Translations under genes and position numbers: made by a program
Source: an uncultured Collinsella sp.
GTDB taxonomy: Bacteria > Actinomycetota > Coriobacteriia > Coriobacteriales > Coriobacteriaceae
Direction: 5' to 3'
DNA length: 64,000 nucleotides
NCBI GenBank assembly: GCA_902491565.1
Contig: CABUIE010000002.1
Coordinates: 62,001-126,000, forward strand
Shown here: one piece after another, positions 32,744-40,833 of the stretch
How the letters are laid out: every line of letters starts with the position of its first letter
How positions within the stretch are numbered: the first letter of the stretch is position 1
The notes under the pieces: model-generated
Database searches by the model: none
Seen by the model: only the letters and a program-made list of their open reading frames with translations
What the model was told of the DNA's origin: nothing

Positions 32744-33652
32744 TTACTTGCGCATCAATCCGCCGCGCTCGTCGATGGCGTCCCAGAAGGCGCTGGCAAA
32801 GCGAGGATCGCTTGCGGCCATGAGGGCGTTGGTGGCCATCCAGCCAGACGGGGTGCCGGTGTCGTAGCCCGACAGCGGGTCGATAACGACAGCGTACATA
32901 GCCTCGCGATCGAGCGAGCGGGCCATGGCGTCGGTGAGCTGAATCTCGCCGCCCTTGCCGGCCTGCTGATCAGCGAGCAGGTCCATGACCAGCGGGCTCA
33001 GCAGATAACGGCCGACAATGTACAGGTTGGACGGAGCCGCCTCGGGAGCGGGCTTCTCGACCAGACCGCCGATACGCCAGACAGCGCCCGGCTCTGCATC
33101 GGCAACGTCCTCGGCGCCCTCGAGCGAACCGACGCGCTCACCGGCGATAACGCCGTAGCGGCTGACTTCCTCGGGCGAGCAAGCAGCGACGGCGATAACC
33201 GAAGCGCCACCGTGCTCCTTGGAAACGGCGAGCATCTTGTCGCAGATGTCGCGGTTAGGCACAACGTAGTCGCCCAGAAGAACCAGGAAGTTCTCCCCTG
33301 CCACGGCGTCGGCAGCAGAGCGGATAGCATGGCCGAGGCCCTTGGGCTCGTACTGATAGCGGAAGTCGACCGGCATACCGCCCGCATGGGCGACGGCATC
33401 GGCATAGGCGTTCTTGCCGCGCTCGCGCAGCAGGTTCTCGAGCGAGCGATCGGGCTGGAAGTAGTTCAGCAGCTCGGGCTTGCCGGGAGAAGTAACGATG
33501 ATGGCGTCGTCGACTTCCTCGGGGTCGAGCGCCTCCTCGACGACGTACTGAATGACGGGCTTGTCGAGCACCGGCAGCATCTCTTTGGGCGTGCACTTGG
33601 TGCCAGGCAGAAAACGCGTGCCAAGACCGGCGGCGGGGATGATTGCCTTCAT
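32744..33652 (-). CDS. galU: UTP--glucose-1-phosphate uridylyltransferase
   Basis: GalU makes UDP-glucose from UTP and glucose-1-phosphate for wall polymers and galactose metabolism. The start is the ATG of MKAIIPAAGLGTRFLPGTK, whose G-x-G-T-R-x-L-P loop binds the nucleotide. KEMLPVLDKPVIQYVVEEA and LGDYVVPN follow. The 302-residue length is normal. It has its own promoter and terminator and sits between rplL and rpoB, where most bacteria have nothing. Confidence 0.95.
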   Translation of the reverse strand: MKAIIPAAGLGTRFLPGTKCTPKEMLPVLDKPVIQYVVEEALDPEEVDDAIIVTSPGKPELLNYFQPDRSLENLLRERGKNAYADAVAHAGGMPVDFRYQYEPKGLGHAIRSAADAVAGENFLVLLGDYVVPNRDICDKMLAVSKEHGGASVIAVAACSPEEVSRYGVIAGERVGSLEGAEDVADAEPGAVWRIGGLVEKPAPEAAPSNLYIVGRYLLSPLVMDLLADQQAGKGGEIQLTDAMARSLDREAMYAVVIDPLSGYDTGTPSGWMATNALMAASDPRFASAFWDAIDERGGLMRK

Positions 33653-33748
33653 GTTATTCAAAGATCCTTTCGCAGGCGCAAAAGCGCCCCATGCGTGCGG
33701 CACACAGCCGCAGACCAAATTGCGATACCCAAGCATCTTACCGCTGGA

Positions 33749-33776
33749 ACTATATGTCGCTACAAGGCAGAGACAA
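33749..33776 (-). promoter_or_regulatory. Probable galU promoter
   Basis: The minus strand shows TTGTCT (33771-33776) and TATAGT (33749-33754) spaced by 16 bases, about 97 bases before the galU start. Confidence 0.55.
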
Positions 33777-33903
33777 TTCTTCAGCAGGTCAACGCAAATT
33801 ATTGCTCGAATGGTGCAATTTTATTGCCCAACGGCAGGGCGCCCGATACGACGCAAATCACAGAACATGGCAGTTTGAGCTACCGATGTCGAGGGACCGA
33901 AAA

Positions 33904-33939
33904 ACAAAAAAGACGGGGCTCGCAATGCGAACCCCGTCT
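33904..33939 (-). terminator. rplJL operon terminator
   Basis: AGACGGGG/CCCCGTCT arms are followed on the minus strand by TTTTTTGTTTTT, about 30 bases after the rplL stop. With galU next in line, it separates rplJL from rpoBC. Confidence 0.9.
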
Positions 33940-33966
33940 GCAAAGAAATCTGGCGAGAAAGCCTGA

Positions 33967-34344
33967 TTACTTGAGGGTGACAGCAGCGCCAGCAGCCTCG
34001 AGCTTCTCCTTGGCAGCCTCGGCGTCCTCCTTCTTGGCACCCTCGAGAACAGCCTTGGGAGCGCCCTCGACGACCTCCTTGGCCTCCTTCAGGCCAAGGT
34101 TGGTGAGCTCACGGACGGCCTTGATGACCTGGATCTTGTTGTCGCCGAAGCCCTCGAGCACGACGTCAAACTCGGTCTTCTCCTCGGCCTCAGCGGCGCC
34201 AGCAGCGGGAGCGGCGACAACAGCGGCAGGAGCAGCGGCGGAAACGCCGAAGGTGTCCTCGATAGCCTTGACGAGCTCGGAAGCCTCGAGAAGGGTCATT
34301 TCCTTAAGAGCATCGATGATCTCATCGGTGGTAAGCTTAGCCAT
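33967..34344 (-). CDS. rplL: 50S ribosomal protein L7/L12
   Basis: L7/L12 forms the stalk that recruits translation GTPases. The start is the ATG of MAKLTTDEIIDALKEMTLLE, preceded by AAAGGAC. The 125-residue protein has the helical N-terminal dimerisation domain, an Ala-rich hinge (residues 36-52) and the C-terminal domain EFDVVLEGFGDNKIQVIKAVRE. It follows rplJ by about 100 bases. Confidence 0.97.
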   Translation of the reverse strand: MAKLTTDEIIDALKEMTLLEASELVKAIEDTFGVSAAAPAAVVAAPAAGAAEAEEKTEFDVVLEGFGDNKIQVIKAVRELTNLGLKEAKEVVEGAPKAVLEGAKKEDAEAAKEKLEAAGAAVTLK

Positions 34345-34446
34345 TTCTAAGTCCTTTCGGTTTCCGTGTCTGTGCACGGAGATCAGTTAAAACACGGCGC
34401 GAATGCGCCAGGGGTGCGGCGTTGCCGCCGCGGGTGAAAACAGCGA

Positions 34447-34968
34447 CTAGGCTGCCTTCTGCTCGGAGACCTGCTGAATCGAACGAGCGAGACCAGAGGA
34501 AACGCCGTTGACGCAGACAGCGATGTCGCGAGCGAAACCGGAGATGAGACCGGCGATCTGGCCGAGAAGCTGATCCTTGGTGGGCAGCTCGGCGATAGCC
34601 TTAACATCATCAGCGGAAACGGCCTTGCCGTCGGAGATACCGCCCTTGATCTCAAGGACGCCCTTGGACTTAGCGGAGAAGTCCTTAAGGGCCTTAGCGG
34701 CCTCGACCGGCTCGGACTCGTAGAACACATAAGCGACGGGGCCGGCGAGAATCTCGTCGAGCTCGGGCTGCTCCTGGTTCTTGAGAGCGATCTTAACCAG
34801 GTTGTTCTTGTAGACCTTCATCTCGGCGCCGCACTCGCGAAGCTGATGACGCAGCTCCTGAGCCTGCTTAACCGTCAGACCGTTGTAGTTGACGACGAAC
34901 AGACCGGCGTTCTCGGCGATACGGGACTCGATCTCTGCAACCTTGTCGATTTTGTACTGCTGGGGCAT
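34447..34968 (-). CDS. rplJ: 50S ribosomal protein L10
   Basis: L10 anchors L7/L12 dimers on the ribosome. The 173-residue product begins MPQQYKIDKVAEIESRI and has the conserved VVNYNGLTVKQAQELRHQLRE and YKNNLVKIAL segments. A strong AGGAGG lies upstream. The 5' region contains an L10-leader structure and an attenuator, so expression is probably autoregulated by the L10-(L12)4 complex. Confidence 0.97.
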   Translation of the reverse strand: MPQQYKIDKVAEIESRIAENAGLFVVNYNGLTVKQAQELRHQLRECGAEMKVYKNNLVKIALKNQEQPELDEILAGPVAYVFYESEPVEAAKALKDFSAKSKGVLEIKGGISDGKAVSADDVKAIAELPTKDQLLGQIAGLISGFARDIAVCVNGVSSGLARSIQQVSEQKAA

Positions 34969-35032
34969 GAATTACACCTCCTCGAATTCTTTCCGGGCAC
35001 GGTCCGCCACAAGGACGTGACGGGGGCATGTC

Positions 35033-35070
35033 CAAAAAGAAAGCCCCCGCGCTGCATGAGCGACGGGGGC
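35033..35070 (-). terminator. Attenuator terminator in the rplJ leader
   Basis: GCCCCCG (minus strand, 35064-35070) pairs with CGGGGGC (35043-35049), followed by TTTCTTTTT, about 65 bases upstream of rplJ and between the L10 leader and the gene. Its position implies regulated read-through. Confidence 0.75.
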
Positions 35071-35084
35071 GAGAAGACATATCT

Positions 35085-35165
35085 ACTCGACCACCTCGGC
35101 TGGCGGGAAGTCCCATTAAGCTCGCGGGCGATGCCCGTTTGCGCCGGCTGTCTCTGGCAGCGGAT
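35085..35165 (-). ncRNA. L10 leader (ribosomal protein autoregulatory RNA)
   Basis: The minus strand reads CCAGAGACAGCCGGCG followed about 30 bases later by TTAATGGGACTTCCCGCC and AGCCGAGGTGG. These are the conserved parts of the L10 leader family that binds L10-(L12)4 and mimics its 23S rRNA site. It lies between the rplJ promoter and the attenuator. Confidence 0.8.
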
Positions 35166-35184
35166 TCGTGCGTGAACCGAAAGT

Positions 35185-35213
35185 ATTATGGCGGGGACCC
35201 CGGCGTCGGTCAA
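35185..35213 (-). promoter_or_regulatory. rplJ promoter
   Basis: On the minus strand TTGACC (35208-35213) and CATAAT (35185-35190) are spaced by 17 bases, just upstream of the L10 leader. The -35 overlaps the outer arm of hairpin element D. Confidence 0.7.
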
Positions 35214-35415
35214 CGGCAACCCTGGCTGCACACAATTCCACCATCTCGGTCGCGCCGCCAAAGGCCAGGCGCAAGCTTTTCGCTCGGTCAGGTCCTGGGC
35301 TCGCACGAAGAGCACATTTAGTGCTCTTCGGCTCGTGCGGAATCTACGAAAAGCTTGCGCCTGGCCTTTGGCGGCGCGGCCTGCGGTGACTTTGGGGCAG
35401 CCAGGGTTGCCGTTG
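35211..35415 (+). repeat. Hairpin element D (nested arms)
   Basis: The inner arms 35251-35282 and 35347-35378 are perfect over 32 bases and enclose a 64-base core. The core shares GTCCTG, the stem CGAAGAGCAC/GTGCTCTTCG and CGTGCGGAA with the cores of A-C. A second perfect 19-base pair, 35211-35229 with 35397-35415, encloses the whole with unpaired segments between. It lies between the aminotransferase stop and the rplJ promoter in the gap 34969-35475, whose remaining sequence is the L10 leader region. Confidence 0.88.
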
Positions 35416-35475
35416 GCCGGCGCGCCCCACTCATAATGCTTGGGTCGGTGGGCTGATGTGTTGCGTCCCTGAGGA

Positions 35476-36612
35476 CTATAAGGTCGAAATGAAGGTGGAC
35501 AGGCGGTGGAGGCCTTCGTCTAGGTCTTTGTCGGAGACGCAGTAGCTTAAGCGGATGTGGCCTTCGGTGCCGAAACAGTCTCCCGGGACTAGGGCTACGT
35601 TTGCTTCTTTGATGGCTTTGATGCAGAAGTCTTCGCTGGTTAGGCCGAACTTTTTGATGCTCGGGAAAGTATAGAAGGCTCCTGCGGGCTCTACTACGTC
35701 GAGGCCCATGGCGTTTAAGGCTTCGAGTACGCGCTCGCGGCGGGCTCGGTAGACTTTTAGCATGGGGGTTGGGTCGACGGTGAGGGCTCGGGCTGCGGCG
35801 TCCATTTCGAAGGAGACAGCACTCGATACTAAGTATTGGTGGGCCTTTGCGATCTCGGCGATGACGGGGGTTGCCGCTGCGAGCCAGCCCAGGCGCCAGC
35901 CGGTCATAGCCCAGGGCTTGGAGAAGCTCTCGATGACTACCGTCTGCTCACGAAGCTCCGGGTGGCGCTGGGCAAAGCGCTCGTAGCCGTCCACGTAGAC
36001 CAGGCGGTTGTATACGTCGTCGCAGATCACGTAGATGCCCGTCTGCTCCGCCACGTGCGCCACGGCGTCAAGCGAAGCCGCGTTGAGGATACAGCCCGTA
36101 GGATTGTTGGGCGAGCAGATGACGATGGCCTTGGTCGCCGGCGTCACGCAAGCACGAAGCGCATCCTCGTCAATCTGAAATTGCGCAGGCTCCGTATCCA
36201 AAAAGACTGCTTTGGCGTGGTTGGCCACGACGATGCTCTCGTACAGGCCAAAGGCCGGCGTGGGGATAATGACCTCGTCGCCGGGGTTGAGCATAGCCAT
36301 GAATGTTGCCGACAGTGCCTCGGTCGCACCGTCGGTCAGGATGACCTCATCGGCGGAAAACGCCAGGCCCGCGTCATCCATATATTTGGACAGTGCATCA
36401 CGCAGGGCGGGGCGACCGTTGTTGGGCGGATAGTGCGTGTCACCGCGGTCCAGTGCGGCGGTCACCTCGGCACTAATCACATCGGGCGTGGGAAAATCGG
36501 GCTCGCCAAGCGCAAGCGCGATGCACCCCGGGTGCTGGGCGGCGAGCGCGTTGATCCGGCGGATACCGGAGGGCTTGAGCGTGGCAAGCGAGGTATTCAT
36601 GGGCAGTCGCAT
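35476..36612 (-). CDS. Class I/II PLP-dependent aminotransferase
   Basis: The 378-residue fold-type I aminotransferase shows LGEPDFPTP at the N terminus, the PLP-contacting ATEALSATF, SPNNPTGCIL, DDVYNRLVY, and the Schiff-base Lys in ESFSKPWAMTGWRLGW. The C-terminal Arg that binds the substrate carboxylate is in HIRLSYC. This subgroup includes aspartate/aromatic aminotransferases; substrate preference cannot be set. The start follows GAAAGGAACGCC. It is monocistronic, with element D after its stop. Confidence 0.88.
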   Translation of the reverse strand: MRLPMNTSLATLKPSGIRRINALAAQHPGCIALALGEPDFPTPDVISAEVTAALDRGDTHYPPNNGRPALRDALSKYMDDAGLAFSADEVILTDGATEALSATFMAMLNPGDEVIIPTPAFGLYESIVVANHAKAVFLDTEPAQFQIDEDALRACVTPATKAIVICSPNNPTGCILNAASLDAVAHVAEQTGIYVICDDVYNRLVYVDGYERFAQRHPELREQTVVIESFSKPWAMTGWRLGWLAAATPVIAEIAKAHQYLVSSAVSFEMDAAARALTVDPTPMLKVYRARRERVLEALNAMGLDVVEPAGAFYTFPSIKKFGLTSEDFCIKAIKEANVALVPGDCFGTEGHIRLSYCVSDKDLDEGLHRLSTFISTL

Positions 36613-36705
36613 GGCGTTCCTTTCGTAAGGGTTGCACTAGGATAGCGCGGCGGGGCGCCGCCAGACGGTGTAACCTAAACGGAAACGAGCCGGAAAGGAG
36701 ATGGC

Positions 36706-37362
36706 ATGGAGACAATCACGCGTGGCGACGTACCAAAAACACTGCACACCATTGCGTATATCAGTATTCCCAATAGCGCCGATCTTGATTTTTTGCTCTG
36801 GGACCTGCAGGATGCCATCGCCGCCTATGCTCAACTTTCCGGCACCGCACTCCCCCGCCCGGTCGACTTGAAGGCAAATGACGCCGGCAACGTTGCCGAT
36901 GGCATCGTGCTGGCCATTGAAGATGTGGCTGACGATGAGACGTTGACAGCCATCGAGCAGGCGCTTGAGCGCTTTGGCGGTACGGGAACGCGCGTCTATG
37001 CCGCGATTCGAGCCGCACAAGAGGGCACTGAGCAGGCGCGTGGGACCGCTGTTCGCCTGCACAAGGCATGTGAGCGCCATGACCAATTGTGGTGTGGCGG
37101 CATTGCCATCTGCGCCGGCAGCGGCATCGCAGCGCTTCGTCGCTCCCCGCGCATGGGACTCTTGCGGCGACCGTTTTCGGAGGCCATGGACAAGCTCGTG
37201 GGCGCCGTTCGCATGGGGTGTTCCGTCGAACACGCGCAGAAGCTCGGTGGCGCCGCAACGGGTGGCGTCGACACCGACGGCATGGTGCGCGCCACGTCTG
37301 CGCTGCCCACACCGATCTGGCACGCCGTTATGAGGCATCTTGCCGAGCACTCAAACTGCTAA
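36706..37362 (+). CDS. Uncharacterised protein, possibly flavodoxin-like
   Basis: The 218-residue product has no signal peptide and no motif I can assign firmly. It alternates hydrophobic strands (TLHTIAYISI, DGIVLAIEDVAD, WCGGIAICAGSGI) with helices. The pattern GGIAICAGSGIAAL...RMGLLRRPFSEAMDKLVGAVRMG faintly recalls multimeric flavodoxin or FMN-reductase-like proteins of gut anaerobes. AAAGGAG lies upstream of the ATG. It is convergent with the glycosylase gene and the two overlap by four bases. Confidence 0.6.
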   Translation: METITRGDVPKTLHTIAYISIPNSADLDFLLWDLQDAIAAYAQLSGTALPRPVDLKANDAGNVADGIVLAIEDVADDETLTAIEQALERFGGTGTRVYAAIRAAQEGTEQARGTAVRLHKACERHDQLWCGGIAICAGSGIAALRRSPRMGLLRRPFSEAMDKLVGAVRMGCSVEHAQKLGGAATGGVDTDGMVRATSALPTPIWHAVMRHLAEHSNC

Positions 37363-37928
37363 ATCGAAAAAGCCTGCCAATCAACGGCTTCACTCCAGCG
37401 CTCGACAAGGCGTTCCAGACGCCACGCCGCATTGGCGGGACTTGTCGACGGCAGAACGATGGCCGGCAGCCCGGTGCGCTCTTGTAGATAGCGCTTGTAG
37501 AGCCGGCCAGCTGTACCACCGTTGCATATCACCTGCTCAATGGGAGCTGCGCCGGTAATGCGCTCGATATGTGCCGGCACAACGTTACGAATGCTCGCAT
37601 CGCTCGAGCCCTTAATGTCGCAGCTCTCGATCACGTCCCACAGGGCCACGCCGCCGTTCAGCAGCATAGCCCGCTTGGCGGCAATCGAGGCGTCAAGCGT
37701 CACGGGCTCGCCGCTCGCCAAAGAGTCTCCCTCGTTGGGCGGCACGGGCGCACCAAGGCACGCGGCCATCACGCGCCAAAAGCGGTTCTGCGGATTGCCA
37801 TAGTAGAAGGCATTGGCACGCGAGAGCACCGAGGGAAACGACCCCAGCACCAAAACGCGCGAGCGCTCGTCAAACACGGGCTCAAACCCATGCTCAATAT
37901 GCTGATAGCCCTCGTCCGGCGCAGTCAT
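37359..37928 (-). CDS. DNA-deoxyinosine glycosylase (UDG superfamily)
   Basis: This is a base-excision repair enzyme of the uracil-DNA glycosylase superfamily, of the hypoxanthine-DNA glycosylase type. The 189-residue protein has the N-terminal motif VLGSFPSVLSR, then AFYYGNPQNRFW, and the C-terminal PSTSPANA loop. It would remove deaminated adenine (hypoxanthine) from DNA. It lies three bases downstream of the GH13 gene and is probably co-transcribed with it. Confidence 0.85.
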   Translation of the reverse strand: MTAPDEGYQHIEHGFEPVFDERSRVLVLGSFPSVLSRANAFYYGNPQNRFWRVMAACLGAPVPPNEGDSLASGEPVTLDASIAAKRAMLLNGGVALWDVIESCDIKGSSDASIRNVVPAHIERITGAAPIEQVICNGGTAGRLYKRYLQERTGLPAIVLPSTSPANAAWRLERLVERWSEAVDWQAFSI

Positions 37929-37931
37929 GAA

Positions 37932-39308
37932 TTAGGCCCTCAGCAGATAACGCACCTCATAGGGCGCAAGTTCAAGGGAGCCTGTCAGCTCGACCGTGGG
38001 CGCATCGTCGGCAAGCAGGTCGACGAAGGAGCCGTTGAGTTCGCCGGCTCCAAAGGTATAGGGCTCGTTCACGGCATTGACCGCCACGAGCACCGTCGCG
38101 TCGTCGCAGGCGCGCTCGAACAGCAGCTGCTTGTTCTGGATCACCACGTTGCGATAGGCACCGTAGTTGAGGGCACGGGCTGCCGCGTCGTTTGCCGAGC
38201 GCAGGTGCGCGAGCTGCTTGATGAAGGCCGTCAGCTCGTTGGGCGCAGGCTCATCGAGCGCAGGTCGCAGCGCCCAGTCGCCATCGGGGCCGCCCTTTTC
38301 GCCGGCAATTCCCCACTCGCTGCCGTAGTAGACGCACGGGATGCCCGGCATGCCAAAGAGCATGCCGTAGGCGGGACGCAGGCAGAACTTGTCGGTAAGG
38401 ATGCTTGCCAGGCGCGGCACGTCGTGGTTGTCGACAAACGACAGCAGGTGCTTGCCACGGTAGATGCACCAGGGGTCGCCGCCAAACTGACGGTGCAGCG
38501 AGTGCGCGATCTCGAACATGTTGACCGAGTTAAAGCTAGAGTACAGGCCCTTGTAGCACTCGTAGTTGGTGCAGGAGTCGAGCATCTCGTCGTTGACGAT
38601 CTGGTTGTAGTCGCCGTGGAGCGTCTCGCCGATCAGCACAAAGTCGGGCTTGAGCTCACGGGCGAAGCTATGCAGACGACGCATGAAGTCGCGGTCGAGC
38701 ATATAGGCAACGTCCAGGCGCAGGCCGTCGACGCCAAAGACCTCGGCCCAGCGGTGCACGGACTCTAGCAGGTAATCGACCACGGCAGGGTTTTGCAAGT
38801 TGAGCTTCACGAGCTCAAAATGGCCTTCCCAACCCTCGTACCAAAAGTCGTCGCCGTAGCAGGAGTCGCCATCAAAGCTAATGTGGAACCAGTCCTTGTA
38901 CGGCGAGTCCCACTTACGCTCCTGCACATCGCGGAAGGCCCAAAAGCCGCGGCCGACGTGGTTGAAGACGGCGTCGAGCACCACGCGGATGCCGTGAGCA
39001 TGCAGTGTGTCGCACACGGCGGCAAAGTCGGCGTCCCCACCCAGGCGACGGTCGATATGGCGCAGGCTGCGTGTATCGTAGCCGTGACTATCGGACTCGA
39101 GCGGCGGGTTGATGAGCACAGCGCCAACGCCGAGTTTTTGCAGGTAGTCGGCCCATTGGGCAATCTTCATGATAGGAGCATCGGGGTTGGGTTCGACATC
39201 GGCGGCCTGGGCGAGCTCATCCTCGGCAACGGGGGCGGCGTTTTCGCGCGGAGCTCCGCAAAAGCCCAGCGGATAGACCTGATAGAACGTCGTCTCGTAT
39301 GCCCACAT
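37932..39308 (-). CDS. GH13 alpha-amylase family glycoside hydrolase
   Basis: The 458-residue enzyme is an (alpha/beta)8 barrel of family GH13. Conserved regions are DAVFNHVG (I), the nucleophile Asp in GLRLDVAY (II), the acid Glu in LIGETLHGD (III) and FVDNHD (IV), followed by a beta-sandwich C domain ending VRYLLRA. There is no signal peptide, so it acts in the cytoplasm on imported malto-oligosaccharides or glycogen fragments. The subfamily (neopullulanase/cyclomaltodextrinase-like) is an inference. Confidence 0.88.
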   Translation of the reverse strand: MWAYETTFYQVYPLGFCGAPRENAAPVAEDELAQAADVEPNPDAPIMKIAQWADYLQKLGVGAVLINPPLESDSHGYDTRSLRHIDRRLGGDADFAAVCDTLHAHGIRVVLDAVFNHVGRGFWAFRDVQERKWDSPYKDWFHISFDGDSCYGDDFWYEGWEGHFELVKLNLQNPAVVDYLLESVHRWAEVFGVDGLRLDVAYMLDRDFMRRLHSFARELKPDFVLIGETLHGDYNQIVNDEMLDSCTNYECYKGLYSSFNSVNMFEIAHSLHRQFGGDPWCIYRGKHLLSFVDNHDVPRLASILTDKFCLRPAYGMLFGMPGIPCVYYGSEWGIAGEKGGPDGDWALRPALDEPAPNELTAFIKQLAHLRSANDAAARALNYGAYRNVVIQNKQLLFERACDDATVLVAVNAVNEPYTFGAGELNGSFVDLLADDAPTVELTGSLELAPYEVRYLLRA

Positions 39309-39379
39309 AGCAACCTCCCGGTAAGCTCAACACAACGACATCCATTGTATGCCCAGCTTGTATCCCCTCCCCCAAAATA

Positions 39380-39446
39380 AGTTGCGGTGCAATAGTTCCT
39401 GTCTGGGCCTTCAGAAGCCTTAAACAGGAACTATTCCACCGCAACT
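39380..39446 (-). repeat. GTTGCGGTG hairpin repeat, copy 1
   Basis: The arms AGTTGCGGTGCAATAGTTCC... (39380-39402) and ...GGAACTATTCCACCGCAACT (39424-39446) pair at 22 of 23 bases around a 21-base loop. A second copy is at 48833-48902. On the minus strand it follows the MFS gene and is trailed by TATTTTGG, so it may act as a terminator. Confidence 0.75.
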
Positions 39447-39461
39447 GATGAGGGGACGTGA

Positions 39462-40658
39462 TTAGGCGACGGGCTTGGCGCGGCGGATGGCCGGAAACAG
39501 CACGGTGATGGCGAGGATGACGCCCACGACGGCAATCGCCCCGCCCGCGAAGCCGATCCAAGCGATACCGGGACCAGAAACCACGGCGCCGCCGATTGCG
39601 GTGCCCGTGCCAATACCGAGGTTAAACAGGCCCGAGAAGATCGACATGGCGACGGCTGACGAATCTGCCGGCGTGTGCTTGATGAGCTCGGCCTGGAACG
39701 CCACATTGAAGGCCGTGGCGCAGCAGCCCCACAGTGCGCAGACGGCAAGCACTGTCACGAGCGACGATGCGGCCGGCCCCATGAGCAGCAGGGCCACCGG
39801 CACGCCGGAGAGCGTGATAGCAAGGAACGGAAAACGGTGCCCGTCGAACAGGCGGCTGAACAGCCAGCTGCCCACCAAGCCGGAACAGCCAAACGCCGTC
39901 AGCGTCATGGTGATGGCGCCCGCATCGACGTGCGCGACCTGCGCCAGGAAGGGCTCGATATAGCTGTAGCTTGCGTAATAGCCGGTCGCCATGAAGACCG
40001 TGACTGCGTAGAGCGCGATGAGGAGCGGGTTCTTGAGCAGCTCGGGCAGCTGTTTGACGGTAAAGCGCTCACCCGCCGGCATGGCCGGGAACACCGCTGC
40101 CTGGTAGACGACCGCGATGGCTGAGAGGCCCCCGACCACGGCAAACGTCATGCGCCAGCCCACGGCCAAGCCAATGGCGCGACCGAGAGGCAGGCCAAAG
40201 ATCTGCGCGATGGACGAGCCCGTGGCGATCATGCTGATGGCGAGCGCGCCGTGGCGAGTGTCGACCAGGCGCGAGGCCATAATCGAGGCGACTGACCAGA
40301 ACACGGCATGTGCGCAAGCGACCACCAGGCGCGCGCAGACCAGGATGGGATAGGTCGGCGCCACAGCGGACAGGAACTGACCGAGCGAGAACACGGCCAG
40401 CACGCCCAGCAGCATCCGCTTGAACTCGAAGCGCGAGGCAAACACCATGAGCGGCAACGACAGCAGCATGACGCCCCAGGCATAGACCGAGATCATGATG
40501 CCAGCTTGGGCCTCGGTGAGCGAAAACGATGCAGCGATGTCGGTCAGCAGGCCGATGGGCATGAACTCCGACGTGTTGAACACGAACGCGCAGCAGGTGA
40601 GCCCGATGAGCGGGAGCCACTGCCTGAGCGTGATGCCGTCTTGCTTTGTTTGAGCCAT
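39462..40658 (-). CDS. MFS transporter, SotB-like sugar exporter family
   Basis: The 398-residue protein has twelve predicted membrane helices and MFS motifs, including the loop after helix 2 (ASRFEFKR). The first helix ends FNTSEFMPIGLLTDIA, a signature of the SotB/Set group that exports arabinose and other sugars or drugs. The substrate is unresolved. The gene is monocistronic, between two intergenic regions. Confidence 0.85.
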   Translation of the reverse strand: MAQTKQDGITLRQWLPLIGLTCCAFVFNTSEFMPIGLLTDIAASFSLTEAQAGIMISVYAWGVMLLSLPLMVFASRFEFKRMLLGVLAVFSLGQFLSAVAPTYPILVCARLVVACAHAVFWSVASIMASRLVDTRHGALAISMIATGSSIAQIFGLPLGRAIGLAVGWRMTFAVVGGLSAIAVVYQAAVFPAMPAGERFTVKQLPELLKNPLLIALYAVTVFMATGYYASYSYIEPFLAQVAHVDAGAITMTLTAFGCSGLVGSWLFSRLFDGHRFPFLAITLSGVPVALLLMGPAASSLVTVLAVCALWGCCATAFNVAFQAELIKHTPADSSAVAMSIFSGLFNLGIGTGTAIGGAVVSGPGIAWIGFAGGAIAVVGVILAITVLFPAIRRAKPVA

Positions 40659-40833
40659 ATAGGAAAACCTCTCCGATTATCTTGAGCGGTGGGCGATTAT
40701 AGCAATGAGAAGTCTATAAAATGAGCAACAAAAGAATTCTTGGAAAACGATTGTTAACAAACGGCGCGCCAATTCTGCTTAGAAAGCAAGGTACGCAGGA
40801 ACTCAATGTCGAAAACGCGGCTTCATCTTCGGG

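Noticed and set aside
32623..32823. A small plus-strand frame after the LexA-like palindrome
   Set aside because: It runs through the galU terminator into the antisense of galU and becomes Arg/Ala-rich shadow sequence.
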